From assembly GCF_000310205.1 (NCBI RefSeq), contig NZ_AMXE01000008.1, positions 26,638 through 90,637 of the forward strand: DNA of 64,000 bases. The letters run 5' to 3'. The stretch comes from Thauera linaloolentis 47Lol = DSM 12138 (GTDB taxonomy: Bacteria > Pseudomonadota > Gammaproteobacteria > Burkholderiales > Rhodocyclaceae). This document shows, piece after piece, positions 52,479 to 61,501 of the stretch (its first letter is position 1; each line of letters opens with the position of its first letter). The translations under genes and the position numbers were made by a program. The notes below the pieces were generated by a model. It made no database searches. It had not been told where the DNA came from and saw nothing but the letters and a program-made list of their open reading frames with translations.

Positions 52479-54245
52479 TTGTCCCTCACCATCCTCGGCC
52501 TTTCCGGCGCGCTCACCCACGACCCCTCCGCCGCGCTCTACATCGACGGCAAGCTCGTCGCGGCGGCGGAAGAAGAACGCTTCGTCCGCGACAAGCATGC
52601 CAAGAACCGCATGCCCTACGAATCGGCCAGGTTCTGCCTCGACTTTGCCGGCATCGAGCCCGCCGACGTGGATGTGGTGGCGATTCCGTTCGCGCCGGTC
52701 AGCCTGTTCGGCAAGGCGCGCTGGCACTACGCCAAGCGCTACTGGTACGCGCCCGATCGCGGGCTGGATGCGATCCTGGCCGGCAACCGGCGCTTCCGCC
52801 GCTACAAGAAGCGCATCGAATGGTGCCTTTTGCAGCTCGGTTTCGACCTGAAGAAGGTGAAGATCGAGCCGGTCGAGCACCACCTTGCGCATGCTTCCAG
52901 CGCCTACCATTGCTCCGGTTTCACCGAAAAGACCGCGATCATGGGCATCGACGGCAAGGGCGAGTACGCGACCACTTTCTTCGGCTACGGCGAGAACGGC
53001 CGCATCCACAAGATCAAGGAGTTCTACGATCCGGATTCGCTCGGCGGGCTGTACGGTGCGATCACCGAGTACCTCGGCTTCGAGATGCTCGACGGCGAGT
53101 ACAAAGTGATGGGCATGGCGCCCTACGGCGATGCGACGAAATACGATTTCTCGCGCTTGGCCAGGTTCGAGAACGGCGAACTGGTCATCGACACCGAGTA
53201 CGCCAACGTGATCGGCTTCCGCCGCTACAAGGAGAAGGGCAAGGGCTACTACTTCTCGCCCAAGCTCATCGAATGGCTCGGCCCGATGCGCCACGGCGAC
53301 ATCGCCGACGACCCCTACATCCATTACGCCGCGAGCATGCAGAAGCTGTTCGAGGATCTCGCACTGCAGATGATGGACCACTACCTGGGCGACATCCTGC
53401 GCGAGACGGGCCGACTGGCCTTCGCCGGCGGCGGCGCGCTCAACGTCAAGCTCAACCAGAAGATCATCGCTCGCCCGGAGGTCAAGGAGCTCTTTGTGCA
53501 GCCCGCTTCGGGGGATTCCGGCACCGCGGTGGGGGCGGCGTCATACGTGTCGGTGAAACGCGGTGTGCCGGTCGAGAAGATGGAGCACGTCTATCTCGGC
53601 CCGCGCTATATCAACGAAGAAGTCATCGCCGCCTGCGCCAAGCACCCGTCTCGGCCAAACTGGGAGGTGATCGCCGATGGCGACGCCGCCGTGCCGCGAC
53701 GCATTGCCCGGATACTGGCCGACGGCCACCCGGTAGCGTGGTTCCAGGGCCGCATGGAGTTCGGCCCGCGCGCGCTGGGCGGGCGCTCCATTCTCGGCTG
53801 CCCGAGCGCGGCCGGTGTGGCCGACCGCATCAACGAGCAGATCAAGTTCCGCGAGCGCTGGCGCCCCTTCTGCCCCAGCATGCTCGACACCGTCGGCCCG
53901 CAGATGCTGCAGACCGGACATCCTGCGCCTTTCATGACCTTCACCTTCGAAGTGGCGGAAGAGTGGAAGACGCGCGTGCCCGAAGTGGTGCACGAGGACG
54001 GCACCGCGCGCGCCCAGGTGCTGAAGCGCGAGTTCAATCCGCGCTACTACGACCTGATGAAGGCGCTGGAGGAACTGACGGGCAATGGCGTGGTGCTGAA
54101 CACTTCGCTCAACCGCCGCGGCGAACCGATGATCTGCTCGCCGAAGGATGCGCTCGACATGTTCTTCGGCTCGGATCTGCAGTATCTGATCATGGAGGAC
54201 GTGCTGGTGGTGAAGGCCGAGGCTCACGAGAATGAGCCTGCCTGA
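52479..54245 (+). CDS. Carbamoyltransferase (NodU/CmcH/WapO type)
   Basis: The 588-residue enzyme transfers carbamoyl from carbamoyl phosphate to a sugar hydroxyl. The N-terminal Kae1-like domain (about 1-370) begins LTILGLSGALTHDPSAALYIDGKLVAAAEEERF and holds the metal/phosphate motif EHHLAHASSAYHCSGF. The C-terminal domain contains GRMEFGPRALGGRSILGCP and NTSLNRRGEPMI. In P. aeruginosa a homologue (WapO) carbamoylates inner-core heptose, and the nearby core kinases and msbA make that the likely role. The start is TTG 52479 with AGAGG eight bases upstream. Confidence 0.9.
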   Translation: MSLTILGLSGALTHDPSAALYIDGKLVAAAEEERFVRDKHAKNRMPYESARFCLDFAGIEPADVDVVAIPFAPVSLFGKARWHYAKRYWYAPDRGLDAILAGNRRFRRYKKRIEWCLLQLGFDLKKVKIEPVEHHLAHASSAYHCSGFTEKTAIMGIDGKGEYATTFFGYGENGRIHKIKEFYDPDSLGGLYGAITEYLGFEMLDGEYKVMGMAPYGDATKYDFSRLARFENGELVIDTEYANVIGFRRYKEKGKGYYFSPKLIEWLGPMRHGDIADDPYIHYAASMQKLFEDLALQMMDHYLGDILRETGRLAFAGGGALNVKLNQKIIARPEVKELFVQPASGDSGTAVGAASYVSVKRGVPVEKMEHVYLGPRYINEEVIAACAKHPSRPNWEVIADGDAAVPRRIARILADGHPVAWFQGRMEFGPRALGGRSILGCPSAAGVADRINEQIKFRERWRPFCPSMLDTVGPQMLQTGHPAPFMTFTFEVAEEWKTRVPEVVHEDGTARAQVLKREFNPRYYDLMKALEELTGNGVVLNTSLNRRGEPMICSPKDALDMFFGSDLQYLIMEDVLVVKAEAHENEPA

Positions 54246-55152
54246 GCCGCTGATCACGGTTGTCATTCCGGCCTACAACTATGCGGCGACTCTGGCCCGG
54301 GCCGTCGCCTCAGTGCTGCCGCAACTGGATGACGGGCCGGCCGAACTGATCGTCATCGACGACGGCTCGACCGACGCAACGCCGCAGGTGATCGACGCCT
54401 TGTGCAAGGCGCATCCGGGCCGGTTTCGCGCCATCCGCAAGGAAAACGGCGGCCTGTCGTCGGTGAGGAATCGGGGTATCCGCGAGGCTCGGGGCGGCTA
54501 CCTGGTGTTTCTCGATGCAGACGATGAGATGCTGCCTGGCGCACTGGCTGCTTTTGCGGCTCATGTCGGCGCTCATCCCGAGACCCGCTTGGTGGTTGGC
54601 GGACACGATGCGATCGAGGCCGGAGGCCGCAGGCGCATGCACTTGCCGGCCGAACTGCCGGCCGATCCGTTCGGCCGGGTGAAGGGCTACCTGCTGGATA
54701 AGCACATCAGCCTGACGAATGGCGCCTGCGCCATGCACAAGCAGGTGTTCGAGCGAGGTGCGTATCCGGAGCATTTCCGCAGTGCGGAGGACATCCCGGT
54801 TTTCACCCAAGTTCTGGCGCACTATCCCTGCACCGTTCTGGCCAGACCGCAGGCCCTCATCTACAAGCACGACGACAGCCTGCGCCATCAGTTCAGCCAT
54901 GCGAAGGCCGGCGGGCTGGCACTGGTGGACGAAGTGTTTTCGCCCCAACGGCTGGGGGCCGGCTTCGAGGCATTGCGGCCTGCCTACTATGTGCAGCGCT
55001 GCCTGTCACTGTTTCGCAGCGCATATCTGGCGGGCGACGCGGCGGCGGCGCGTGAGTACTTTCGCCGCGCGCTGGCGCAGGATTGGCGTGTGCTTTTCAA
55101 GACCGCGTATTCGCGTAAGGCGCTGCGCTTATGGCTGAGGGGGCGCGCATGA
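54232..55152 (+). CDS. Glycosyltransferase family 2
   Basis: The 306-residue GT-A enzyme shows ITVVIPAYNYAATLARAV, VIDDGSTDATPQVID and the DXD-like FLDADDEMLPG. A C-terminal helical region with YKHDDSLRHQF follows. It overlaps the carbamoyltransferase gene by 14 bases and the next gene by four (ATGA), so the plus-strand core genes form an operon. It probably adds an outer-core sugar. Donor and acceptor unknown. Confidence 0.85.
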   Translation: MSLPEPLITVVIPAYNYAATLARAVASVLPQLDDGPAELIVIDDGSTDATPQVIDALCKAHPGRFRAIRKENGGLSSVRNRGIREARGGYLVFLDADDEMLPGALAAFAAHVGAHPETRLVVGGHDAIEAGGRRRMHLPAELPADPFGRVKGYLLDKHISLTNGACAMHKQVFERGAYPEHFRSAEDIPVFTQVLAHYPCTVLARPQALIYKHDDSLRHQFSHAKAGGLALVDEVFSPQRLGAGFEALRPAYYVQRCLSLFRSAYLAGDAAAAREYFRRALAQDWRVLFKTAYSRKALRLWLRGRA

Positions 55153-56291
55153 GCCGTCCGCTTAAGATTCTGCAACTGCAGAACCGCTATAACGTCAGCG
55201 CATCGGATCTGGCGGAACAGGTCATCGAGGGATTGCCCGCCGGCCAATACGAAGTGACGACTGCTTTCCTGCGCGGCCGCCCCGCAGCCGGAGAGCCCGA
55301 AAGCCGGGCGGTGCGCTCGATCTACTTCGAGTTCGACAAGGGGGCGACCAAGGGGCTGCGTCTGGGTCCATTGTGGGCCTTGTACAAGCATTGCAGGGAC
55401 CAGCGCTACGACGCGATCATCGTCCATCGCTTCAAGCCCATCAGCATGCTGATGCTGTTGAACCGGTGGTTGCGCGTTCCTGCCTGTATCGGTGTCCTGC
55501 ACGGCTTGGGAGAGTACGACCGTGCCTATAGGCGTTGGGCGATGCGCGCGCTCATCACGCCGGCATGGCGTTTGGTGGGCGTATCACGCGCGGTGCGCGA
55601 CGATCTGCTGCATTGCGGCGCCGGTCTGGCCGATGCCCAGGTCCGCCAGATCAATAATGCAATCGACATAGATCGTGCCGAGCGTTTGCAGCATTCGCGA
55701 GAGGACGCGCGCGAACGCCTCGGCCTCGATCCCGGGCGCTTCATCTTTGGCACGATCGGGCGTCTCGTTCCTGTGAAGGGGCATATCCATCTGTTGGAGG
55801 CGTTCGCCCGGATTCGGCATGACCACCCGCAGGCCATGCTGGCGATCATCGGCGAGGGACGCTCGCGTGCCGAACTTGAGGCGCTCATCGCGCGGCACGA
55901 CATGCAGGATCAAGTGCGCTTGCTGGGGAGCAGGGATGACGCTCTGCAATATGTCCGTGCGTTCGATGTGTTCGTGATGCCTTCGACCAGCGAAGGCCTG
56001 CCGCTCGCGCTGCTCGAAGGCATGAGTGGCCGCCTGCCCGTCGTGGGCAGCGATATCGACAGCCTGCGCCCCATCCTCGAGGATTGCGGCGGACGGGTGT
56101 TTCCGTCCGGGAATGCTCAGGCGCTTGCTGCCTGCCTGACGGACGTTCTGGCACTGCCGCAGGAGCAGCGCGCGGCCGAGGGTGAGCGTGCCTATGCTTA
56201 TTTGCGCGCGGCCCATTCCATCGAAACGTTCCGTTGCCAGTACAAGGGCTTGCTGGATGAATTGCTTGTTCAAGGGGGCTGGCGTGGCTGA
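55149..56291 (+). CDS. Glycosyltransferase family 4
   Basis: The 380-residue GT-B enzyme starts KILQLQNRYNVSASDLAEQVIEG. It has an acceptor domain with GVLHGLGEYDRAYRRW and a donor domain with GTIGRLVPVKGHIHLLEAF, LAIIGEGRSRAELEALI and MPSTSEGLPLALLEGMSG (EX7E). ATG 55149 overlaps the preceding stop. It resembles core glycosyltransferases near wapH-type genes. The specific sugar is not determined. Confidence 0.85.
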   Translation: MSRPLKILQLQNRYNVSASDLAEQVIEGLPAGQYEVTTAFLRGRPAAGEPESRAVRSIYFEFDKGATKGLRLGPLWALYKHCRDQRYDAIIVHRFKPISMLMLLNRWLRVPACIGVLHGLGEYDRAYRRWAMRALITPAWRLVGVSRAVRDDLLHCGAGLADAQVRQINNAIDIDRAERLQHSREDARERLGLDPGRFIFGTIGRLVPVKGHIHLLEAFARIRHDHPQAMLAIIGEGRSRAELEALIARHDMQDQVRLLGSRDDALQYVRAFDVFVMPSTSEGLPLALLEGMSGRLPVVGSDIDSLRPILEDCGGRVFPSGNAQALAACLTDVLALPQEQRAAEGERAYAYLRAAHSIETFRCQYKGLLDELLVQGGWRG

Positions 56292-57150
56292 GGCGCCTCT
56301 CGTTACCGTCATCATCGCCTCCTACAACCATGCGCCCTATATCGAAGCGAGCATCGGCAGCGTTCTGGCGCAGACGTATCCGAGCGTGGAATTGCTGGTG
56401 GTCGATGATGGTTCGTCCGACGACAGCGTCGAGCGGATTCGGGGCCTGCAAGCCCGGTATGGGTTCGATTTTCGTGCGCAGCCCAATCAGGGCTTGGCGC
56501 GGACACTCAATGATTGTGTCGCCCGGGCACGGGGCAGCCTGATCGCGCCGTTCGGTTCGGACGACATCATGATGCCCGACCGCTTGGCCATCCAGGTGGC
56601 TTACCTGGCGGACAAGCCTGAGGTCGGGATCTGCGCGGGAAACATCCAGAGCATCGATGGCGAAGGGCGTGTCATTGCCAGGCGGGAGCGAGTGCGTTCT
56701 TTCCGCAGGCTGAGCTTCGAAGACGTCTTTGATTCGGACATACCGGGCGCACCGGCGCCCACGTTGTTGTTTCGCAAGGAAGCACTGGATCGGGTAGGGG
56801 GCTTCGACCCCGAGATACGCCTGGAGGATTTGCTCATCGCATTGAAGATCACCCGTGCGGGATACTTCATCGATGTTCTTCCCGACATGCTGGCCCAGTA
56901 TCGGGTGCATGAGACCAATACCTACAAGAACAGGCGTTTCATGATAGACAACGTACTCAAGACATATGATCAGTTCCGCGATCACCCATCCTATGCGCGT
57001 GTCTGCGCCCGCTTTCTGAATTCGATGCTGCTCAAGTGCGCGCGTGACGATAAGAACCTGGCTTGGGAATTGGTGAGAGAAATACCATTCAGATACTGGA
57101 ATATGAAGACAGTGAGGGGATTGTTGAGGTGCATGTCGCCATTGCGATGA
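56284..57150 (+). CDS. Glycosyltransferase family 2
   Basis: The 288-residue GT-A protein shows VTVIIASYNHAPYIEASIGSVL, VVDDGSSDDSVERI and FGSDDIMMPDRLA (DXD-like). A C-terminal part has LAQYRVHETNTYKNR. GTG 56284 overlaps the previous gene by eight bases and gives the conserved start. An ATG nine codons earlier is possible. It ends the three-gene glycosyltransferase run before a 128-base gap and msbA. Confidence 0.85.
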   Translation: MAEAPLVTVIIASYNHAPYIEASIGSVLAQTYPSVELLVVDDGSSDDSVERIRGLQARYGFDFRAQPNQGLARTLNDCVARARGSLIAPFGSDDIMMPDRLAIQVAYLADKPEVGICAGNIQSIDGEGRVIARRERVRSFRRLSFEDVFDSDIPGAPAPTLLFRKEALDRVGGFDPEIRLEDLLIALKITRAGYFIDVLPDMLAQYRVHETNTYKNRRFMIDNVLKTYDQFRDHPSYARVCARFLNSMLLKCARDDKNLAWELVREIPFRYWNMKTVRGLLRCMSPLR

Positions 57151-57278
57151 TTTCATGACCCGTCAAGCGAGGTATCGGGTAGGAACGGTGCCGGTGGTGG
57201 GAGAAGGTTGTCGTTTTCTGCGTGCTACCATCCGGCTGGCCCTGTTCTCAATTTCTTAGCCACAAGCTTCCTTTATCG

Positions 57279-59066
57279 ATGAGTCGTCCTGACGGCCGGA
57301 GTGCGTCCAGCCTCCGCATCTACCTCCGCCTCCTGGGCTACGTCCGCCCCTACATCGGCACGTTCGTCGTCAGCATCCTCGGTTTCATCATCTTCGCTTC
57401 GTCCCAGCCGATGCTGGCGGCGGTGATGAAGTATTTCGTCGACGGCCTCACCGATCCCTCGGCTGCGCTCGATCTGGGGTGGAGTTTCGTGGACGGCGTT
57501 TCGCTGATGAAAGCCGTGCCGTTGATGATCGTGCTGATCGCCTTGTGGCAGGGCCTGGGGTCGTATCTCGGCAATTATTTCCTTGCCCGCGTTTCCCTCG
57601 GCCTGGTGCACGACCTGCGTGTCAGCCTGTTCGACAGCCTGCTGAACCTGCCCAACCGCTACTTCGACCAGCACAACTCCGGCCACCTCATCTCGCGCAT
57701 CACCTTCAACGTGACGATGGTCACCGGGGCGGCGACGGATGCGATCAAGGTCGTGTTCCGCGAGGGGCTGACCGCGATCTTCTTGGTCATCTACCTGCTG
57801 TGGATGAACTGGAAACTGACCCTGGTGATGGTCGCGGTGCTGCCGGTAATCGGCGTGCTGGTGAGCCGCGCCAGCCGCAAGTTCCGCAAGCAGGCCAAGC
57901 GCATCCAGGTGGCGATGGGCGACCTGACGCATGTCGCATCCGAGAGCATCCAGGGCTACCGGGTGGTGCGCAGCTTCGGCGGCGAAACCTACGAGTCCGG
58001 GCGCTTCGTCCGTGCCAGTGTCGACAACACGAAGAAGCAGTTGAAGATGGTCAAGACCAACGCCGTCTTTACCCCCAGCCTGCAGGTCGTCACCTATGGC
58101 GCGATGGCGGTGGTGCTTTTCCTCGTACTGCTGTTGCGTGGCGATGCCACCGCGGGCGACCTGGTGGCCTACATCACCGCGGCCGGCCTGTTGCCGAAGC
58201 CGATCCGCCAGTTGTCCGAGGTCAGCTCCACCATCCAGCGCGGGGTTGCCGGCGCCGAGAGCATTTTCGAGCAGCTCGACGAGGCGCCGGAAGTAGACAC
58301 CGGTACCGTGGAGCGCGACCGCCTGCAGGGGCATGTCGAAATCAAGGGGCTGGTTTTCCGCTACTCGGGGATGGCGCAACCGGTGCTGCAGGACATCGAT
58401 GTCGACATCCCGCCGGGCCGCATGGTGGCCCTGGTCGGTCGCTCGGGCAGCGGCAAGTCCACGCTCGCCAACCTCATCCCGCGTTTCTACGACTATGGTG
58501 AGGGGCAGATCCTGATCGACGGCGTCGAGGCCCGCGACTACCGCCTGCGCAACCTGCGCCGCCACATCGCTCTCGTCACCCAGCAGGTGACCCTGTTCAA
58601 CGACACCGTGGCCAACAATATCGCCTACGGCGACCTCGCCGGTACTCCGCGCGAGGCGATCGAGGCCGCGGCCGAGGCCGCCTACGCCAAGGAGTTCATC
58701 GACCGCCTGCCGCAGGGGCTGGATACCGAGATCGGCGAAAACGGCGTGACACTCTCCGGCGGCCAGCGCCAGCGCCTGGCCATCGCGCGTGCGCTGCTCA
58801 AGAACGCGCCCATCCTGATCCTGGACGAAGCCACCTCCGCACTCGACACCGAATCCGAGCGCCATATCCAGGCGGCGCTGGACCGCGCCACGACCGGCCG
58901 CACCACGCTGGTGATCGCCCACCGGCTGTCGACCATCGAGAAGGCCGACCTGATTCTGGTCATGGACCATGGCCGCATCGTCGAGCGCGGCACCCATGCG
59001 GAACTGCTGGCCGCCGGCGGACATTACGCCGGCCTGCACGCGCACCAGTTCCGCGAGGTGGATTGA
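57279..59066 (+). CDS. msbA: Lipid A export ATP-binding/permease protein MsbA
   Basis: The 595-residue half-transporter flips lipid A-core across the inner membrane. The N-terminal membrane domain has six helices (about 20-320). The C-terminal nucleotide-binding domain has Walker A (GRSGSGKSTLANLIPRFY), signature LSGGQRQRLAIARAL, Walker B (ILILDEATSALD) and the switch His in VIAHRLST. A 30-residue N-terminal extension precedes the first helix. ATG 57279 is assigned. Location next to core genes fits msbA. The gene converges on a kinase gene 16 bases away. Confidence 0.93.
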   Translation: MSRPDGRSASSLRIYLRLLGYVRPYIGTFVVSILGFIIFASSQPMLAAVMKYFVDGLTDPSAALDLGWSFVDGVSLMKAVPLMIVLIALWQGLGSYLGNYFLARVSLGLVHDLRVSLFDSLLNLPNRYFDQHNSGHLISRITFNVTMVTGAATDAIKVVFREGLTAIFLVIYLLWMNWKLTLVMVAVLPVIGVLVSRASRKFRKQAKRIQVAMGDLTHVASESIQGYRVVRSFGGETYESGRFVRASVDNTKKQLKMVKTNAVFTPSLQVVTYGAMAVVLFLVLLLRGDATAGDLVAYITAAGLLPKPIRQLSEVSSTIQRGVAGAESIFEQLDEAPEVDTGTVERDRLQGHVEIKGLVFRYSGMAQPVLQDIDVDIPPGRMVALVGRSGSGKSTLANLIPRFYDYGEGQILIDGVEARDYRLRNLRRHIALVTQQVTLFNDTVANNIAYGDLAGTPREAIEAAAEAAYAKEFIDRLPQGLDTEIGENGVTLSGGQRQRLAIARALLKNAPILILDEATSALDTESERHIQAALDRATTGRTTLVIAHRLSTIEKADLILVMDHGRIVERGTHAELLAAGGHYAGLHAHQFREVD

Positions 59067-59082
59067 GCGGCGCGGCGCCGGT

Positions 59083-59757
59083 TCAGCGCTCCGCGCCGTC
59101 GGTAGCGTCGAGCCACGCCTGCAGGTCTGGCGCCGCATAGCCTGTGCCCGCCTGCAGGGCATATGCTTCGGCGAAGGCCTTGCCGCCGTCGGCCAGCAGC
59201 CAGGCCCGGTCTTCGCGATAGCGCAGCAGATGGGCGAAATTGCGCTTGCGCTTGAAGCGGGAGAGCGGCCGGCTGCCGATCTTCATGTCCGCGATGTCGA
59301 TCAGGCCGAGTCGACAGGATTCGCCGAGAACGATGTTGCCCAGGTGGATGGAGCGGAAGAAGATGCCGAGCCCGTGCAGTTCCGCGACGAAGCGGCCGAG
59401 CCGGGCGCGCAGGGCGGGGGCATCGGTTTCCGGGCCGGCGTCCCGCACGATCTGGCGCAGCGTGATGCCGGGCAGGGGATGGTAATGAACCACGTCGCGG
59501 CGGATGATCGGAAAGCGATGGACGTGGATCACCCGCGGACAGGGAACGCCCAGCCGGGCAAGCGAGGCCGCGTTGTCCACGAAGCGCTGCGCATAGGGGT
59601 ACCACGCTGCAGACGACAACAGCCGCTTGCGCCGGAAGACCTTGAGGTAGCTGCCGTCGGGAAGCCGCAGCACCTTCTCGCCGTGGCCATCGGCTTCGAT
59701 GACTTCGGCGCCGCCACGCAGAGCGAGATAGTCGGTTCTCTTGCCTGGCATGCCCAT
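59083..59757 (-). CDS. InaA/RIO-like LPS core kinase
   Basis: The 224-residue protein has a compact kinase fold. Lys is in DGSYLKVFRRKRLL, the catalytic loop reads SIHLGNIVL (HxxxN without the usual Asp after His), and the metal Asp is in LGLIDIADMKIG. Such proteins, once called toluene tolerance proteins, resemble core-sugar kinases and lie near msbA in pseudomonads. The reduced catalytic loop leaves activity in doubt. The start is ATG 59757. Confidence 0.72.
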   Translation of the reverse strand: MGMPGKRTDYLALRGGAEVIEADGHGEKVLRLPDGSYLKVFRRKRLLSSAAWYPYAQRFVDNAASLARLGVPCPRVIHVHRFPIIRRDVVHYHPLPGITLRQIVRDAGPETDAPALRARLGRFVAELHGLGIFFRSIHLGNIVLGESCRLGLIDIADMKIGSRPLSRFKRKRNFAHLLRYREDRAWLLADGGKAFAEAYALQAGTGYAAPDLQAWLDATDGAER

Positions 59758-59971
59758 ACGCCTGGAACATTACAGGTGTATTTTAGCTGCAATACGGTTC
59801 AGACAAGCGTGGCGGCTCGTTTCCGTGGGAGCGGTTTCAGCCGCGAAAGATATGGCGCATTTACTGAACAGGCATTCGCGACTAAAGCTGCTCCTACAGT
59901 GACGGGGAGCGTACTAAATGAACCGTATTGATTATATGAGTAATGCCATATCAGTCCCACCTCTGCCGGCT
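59758..59971. repeat. Nested inverted-repeat element with REP sequences
   Basis: The gap between the two kinase genes contains a 141-base element (59790-59930) bounded by a perfect 12-base inverted repeat, CAATACGGTTCA (59790-59801) and TGAACCGTATTG (59919-59930). Inside lie two inverted REP units, GTGGGAGCGGTTTCAGCCGC at about 59827 and GCGACTAAAGCTGCTCCTAC at about 59879. The layout resembles a miniature REP-pair element. No target-site duplication is obvious. The rest of the gap holds nothing recognisable. Confidence 0.65.
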
Positions 59972-61501
59972 TCAGGCTGGGGGAAGGTGGGCGTCGAGCC
60001 AGCGCCACAGCGCGCTGTCCGCCGGCCAGTTGCGCAGCAGGCGGGCGCGGTCGCGGCGCCAGGCGCGGGCATGGGATGCCGCGCTGCGATGCTGCTGCAT
60101 GGCATCGAGGTCGATCAGCACGATGCGCCCCGCATGCCACAGCAGGTTGGTGGCCTTCAAGTCGCCATGCGAGATGCGTTCGCGATGGAGGGTGGCGAAC
60201 AAGGTGCGCAGGGCCTCGGCCTCGGCCGGCGGCGGGCCGTCATGCACATGGCCGGCCAGGTGCGTGGCCAGGTCCTGGCCGGGGCACCAGGCGTTGACGA
60301 TCCAGGCCCGGCGGCGCAGCGGCCCCGCGCGCTCCTCGATCATTGCCAGCGGCGCCGGGGTGGCGATGCCGAGAAAGGCCAGTCGGTGGCCTTCCGCCCA
60401 CGAATGCGCGGCCCGGCTCGGCCGCCAGGCGCGCGACAGGGCATGGCGGGCGCTCTTGATGTTGTAGCGCTTGATGACGAGCGCCTGGCCGTCCCGTTCC
60501 AGCCTTGCCACCGTGCACGTGCCGCCGTCCTTCAGCACGCTGCCGCGGGCGATCGCGCCATCCGGGTTGGCCAGTACGTCCGCCAGTCGTTCGGCCTCGT
60601 CGCGCACGGCGATCGCCAGGCGGTCGAAGCGCCTTTCGGCCTGGAACAGCGTGCAGTCGCGTTTCGTCTTGGCGAGGAAATCCCGGAGCCGCACCGCGCG
60701 GATGCGGGCGATCGCATTGCGCAGTGGCACGGGGTCGAGCGCGGGCAGGCCATCGCCGCCGCCTTCGCGCCAGATATCGATCAGGCAGGCCAGGTGTTCA
60801 TCCCACGTGGACGGGAGTTGCGCCGCGAGGATGGCGAAGTTGGCGATGGCGTCGCCGGCCGGCAGCGGGCGGCCGGGCGCCAGGGCACGTACCGCATCGC
60901 CGTCAATGACCATCGGTTCGCCGCCGCTGAGGAGGAAGTTGCCCAGATGCAGGTCCTCCTGCGTCAGCCCGTGCGCATGCAGGCGGCCGAGCATGGCAAA
61001 GGCGGGGCGCAGCACGGCCAAGGCGGCCACATCGCCCGCGGGCAGGTGGGCGACGGTCTGCCAGCGTTCGTCCAGGCTCGCCGCGTCGGCAAGAAAATCC
61101 GTCAGCAGCACATGGCCGCCGCCGGCGAGTTCGCCGGCATGCAGCAGTGTGGGCGTGGGGATGCCTGCGGCCACCAGCGCGTCGATGCCCTGGCGCTCGC
61201 GCTGCCAGTGCCGCGCGCTGCCGGCCGCGATGAACAGCTTGGCCAGCACGCGCCGGCCGCCGAATCCGGCTTCGCCGACCAGGCGCTTGCCCGGCAGCAC
61301 GCGCAGCAGTCGGTGCAGCGTCAGCATGCGTCCGTCCGCGAGGCGCACGGCGAACGGCAGGGGCGGGCTGCGCCCGGCGGCGCGCAGCGCCTCGGCGGTC
61401 TGCGCGCAAGCGGGGGGCGATGCGGCATTGCCTGCCGGATGGCCTGCCTGCTGCCGGCGCGGCCTTTCGCCTTGTTCGGGCGGGCGGGCGGCAGTGCTCA
61501 C
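59972..61501 (-). CDS. Two-domain LPS core kinase (InaA/WapQ-like)
   Basis: The 509-residue protein contains two kinase folds in tandem. The first (about 40-275) has LTQEDLHLGNFLL and PMVIDGDAV. The second (about 300-509) has ALVIKRYNIKS, RISHGDLKATNLLW and RIVLIDLDAM. It probably phosphorylates inner-core heptoses, as WapP/WapQ-type proteins do in P. aeruginosa. The GTG start at 61501 overlaps the rfaP stop (GTGA). The first residues, MSTAARPPEQG, match the cassette peptide at 11726 (MSTVARPPEGG), so its N-terminus seems to derive from that repeat. Confidence 0.8.
   Translation of the reverse strand: MSTAARPPEQGERPRRQQAGHPAGNAASPPACAQTAEALRAAGRSPPLPFAVRLADGRMLTLHRLLRVLPGKRLVGEAGFGGRRVLAKLFIAAGSARHWQRERQGIDALVAAGIPTPTLLHAGELAGGGHVLLTDFLADAASLDERWQTVAHLPAGDVAALAVLRPAFAMLGRLHAHGLTQEDLHLGNFLLSGGEPMVIDGDAVRALAPGRPLPAGDAIANFAILAAQLPSTWDEHLACLIDIWREGGGDGLPALDPVPLRNAIARIRAVRLRDFLAKTKRDCTLFQAERRFDRLAIAVRDEAERLADVLANPDGAIARGSVLKDGGTCTVARLERDGQALVIKRYNIKSARHALSRAWRPSRAAHSWAEGHRLAFLGIATPAPLAMIEERAGPLRRRAWIVNAWCPGQDLATHLAGHVHDGPPPAEAEALRTLFATLHRERISHGDLKATNLLWHAGRIVLIDLDAMQQHRSAASHARAWRRDRARLLRNWPADSALWRWLDAHLPPA
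61469..61501 (-). repeat. Partial third copy of the peptide-coding cassette
   Basis: The first eleven codons of the kinase gene match the start of the 87-nt cassette. Over the first 27 bases the DNA differs from 11726-11700 at three positions. It overlaps the upstream stop by GTGA like the whole copies. After codon 9 the match is lost and the frame continues into the kinase. Confidence 0.55.

Noticed and set aside
57273..59162. A 629-codon minus-strand frame opposite msbA
   Set aside because: Antisense shadow with low-complexity composition; MsbA motifs are intact on the other strand.
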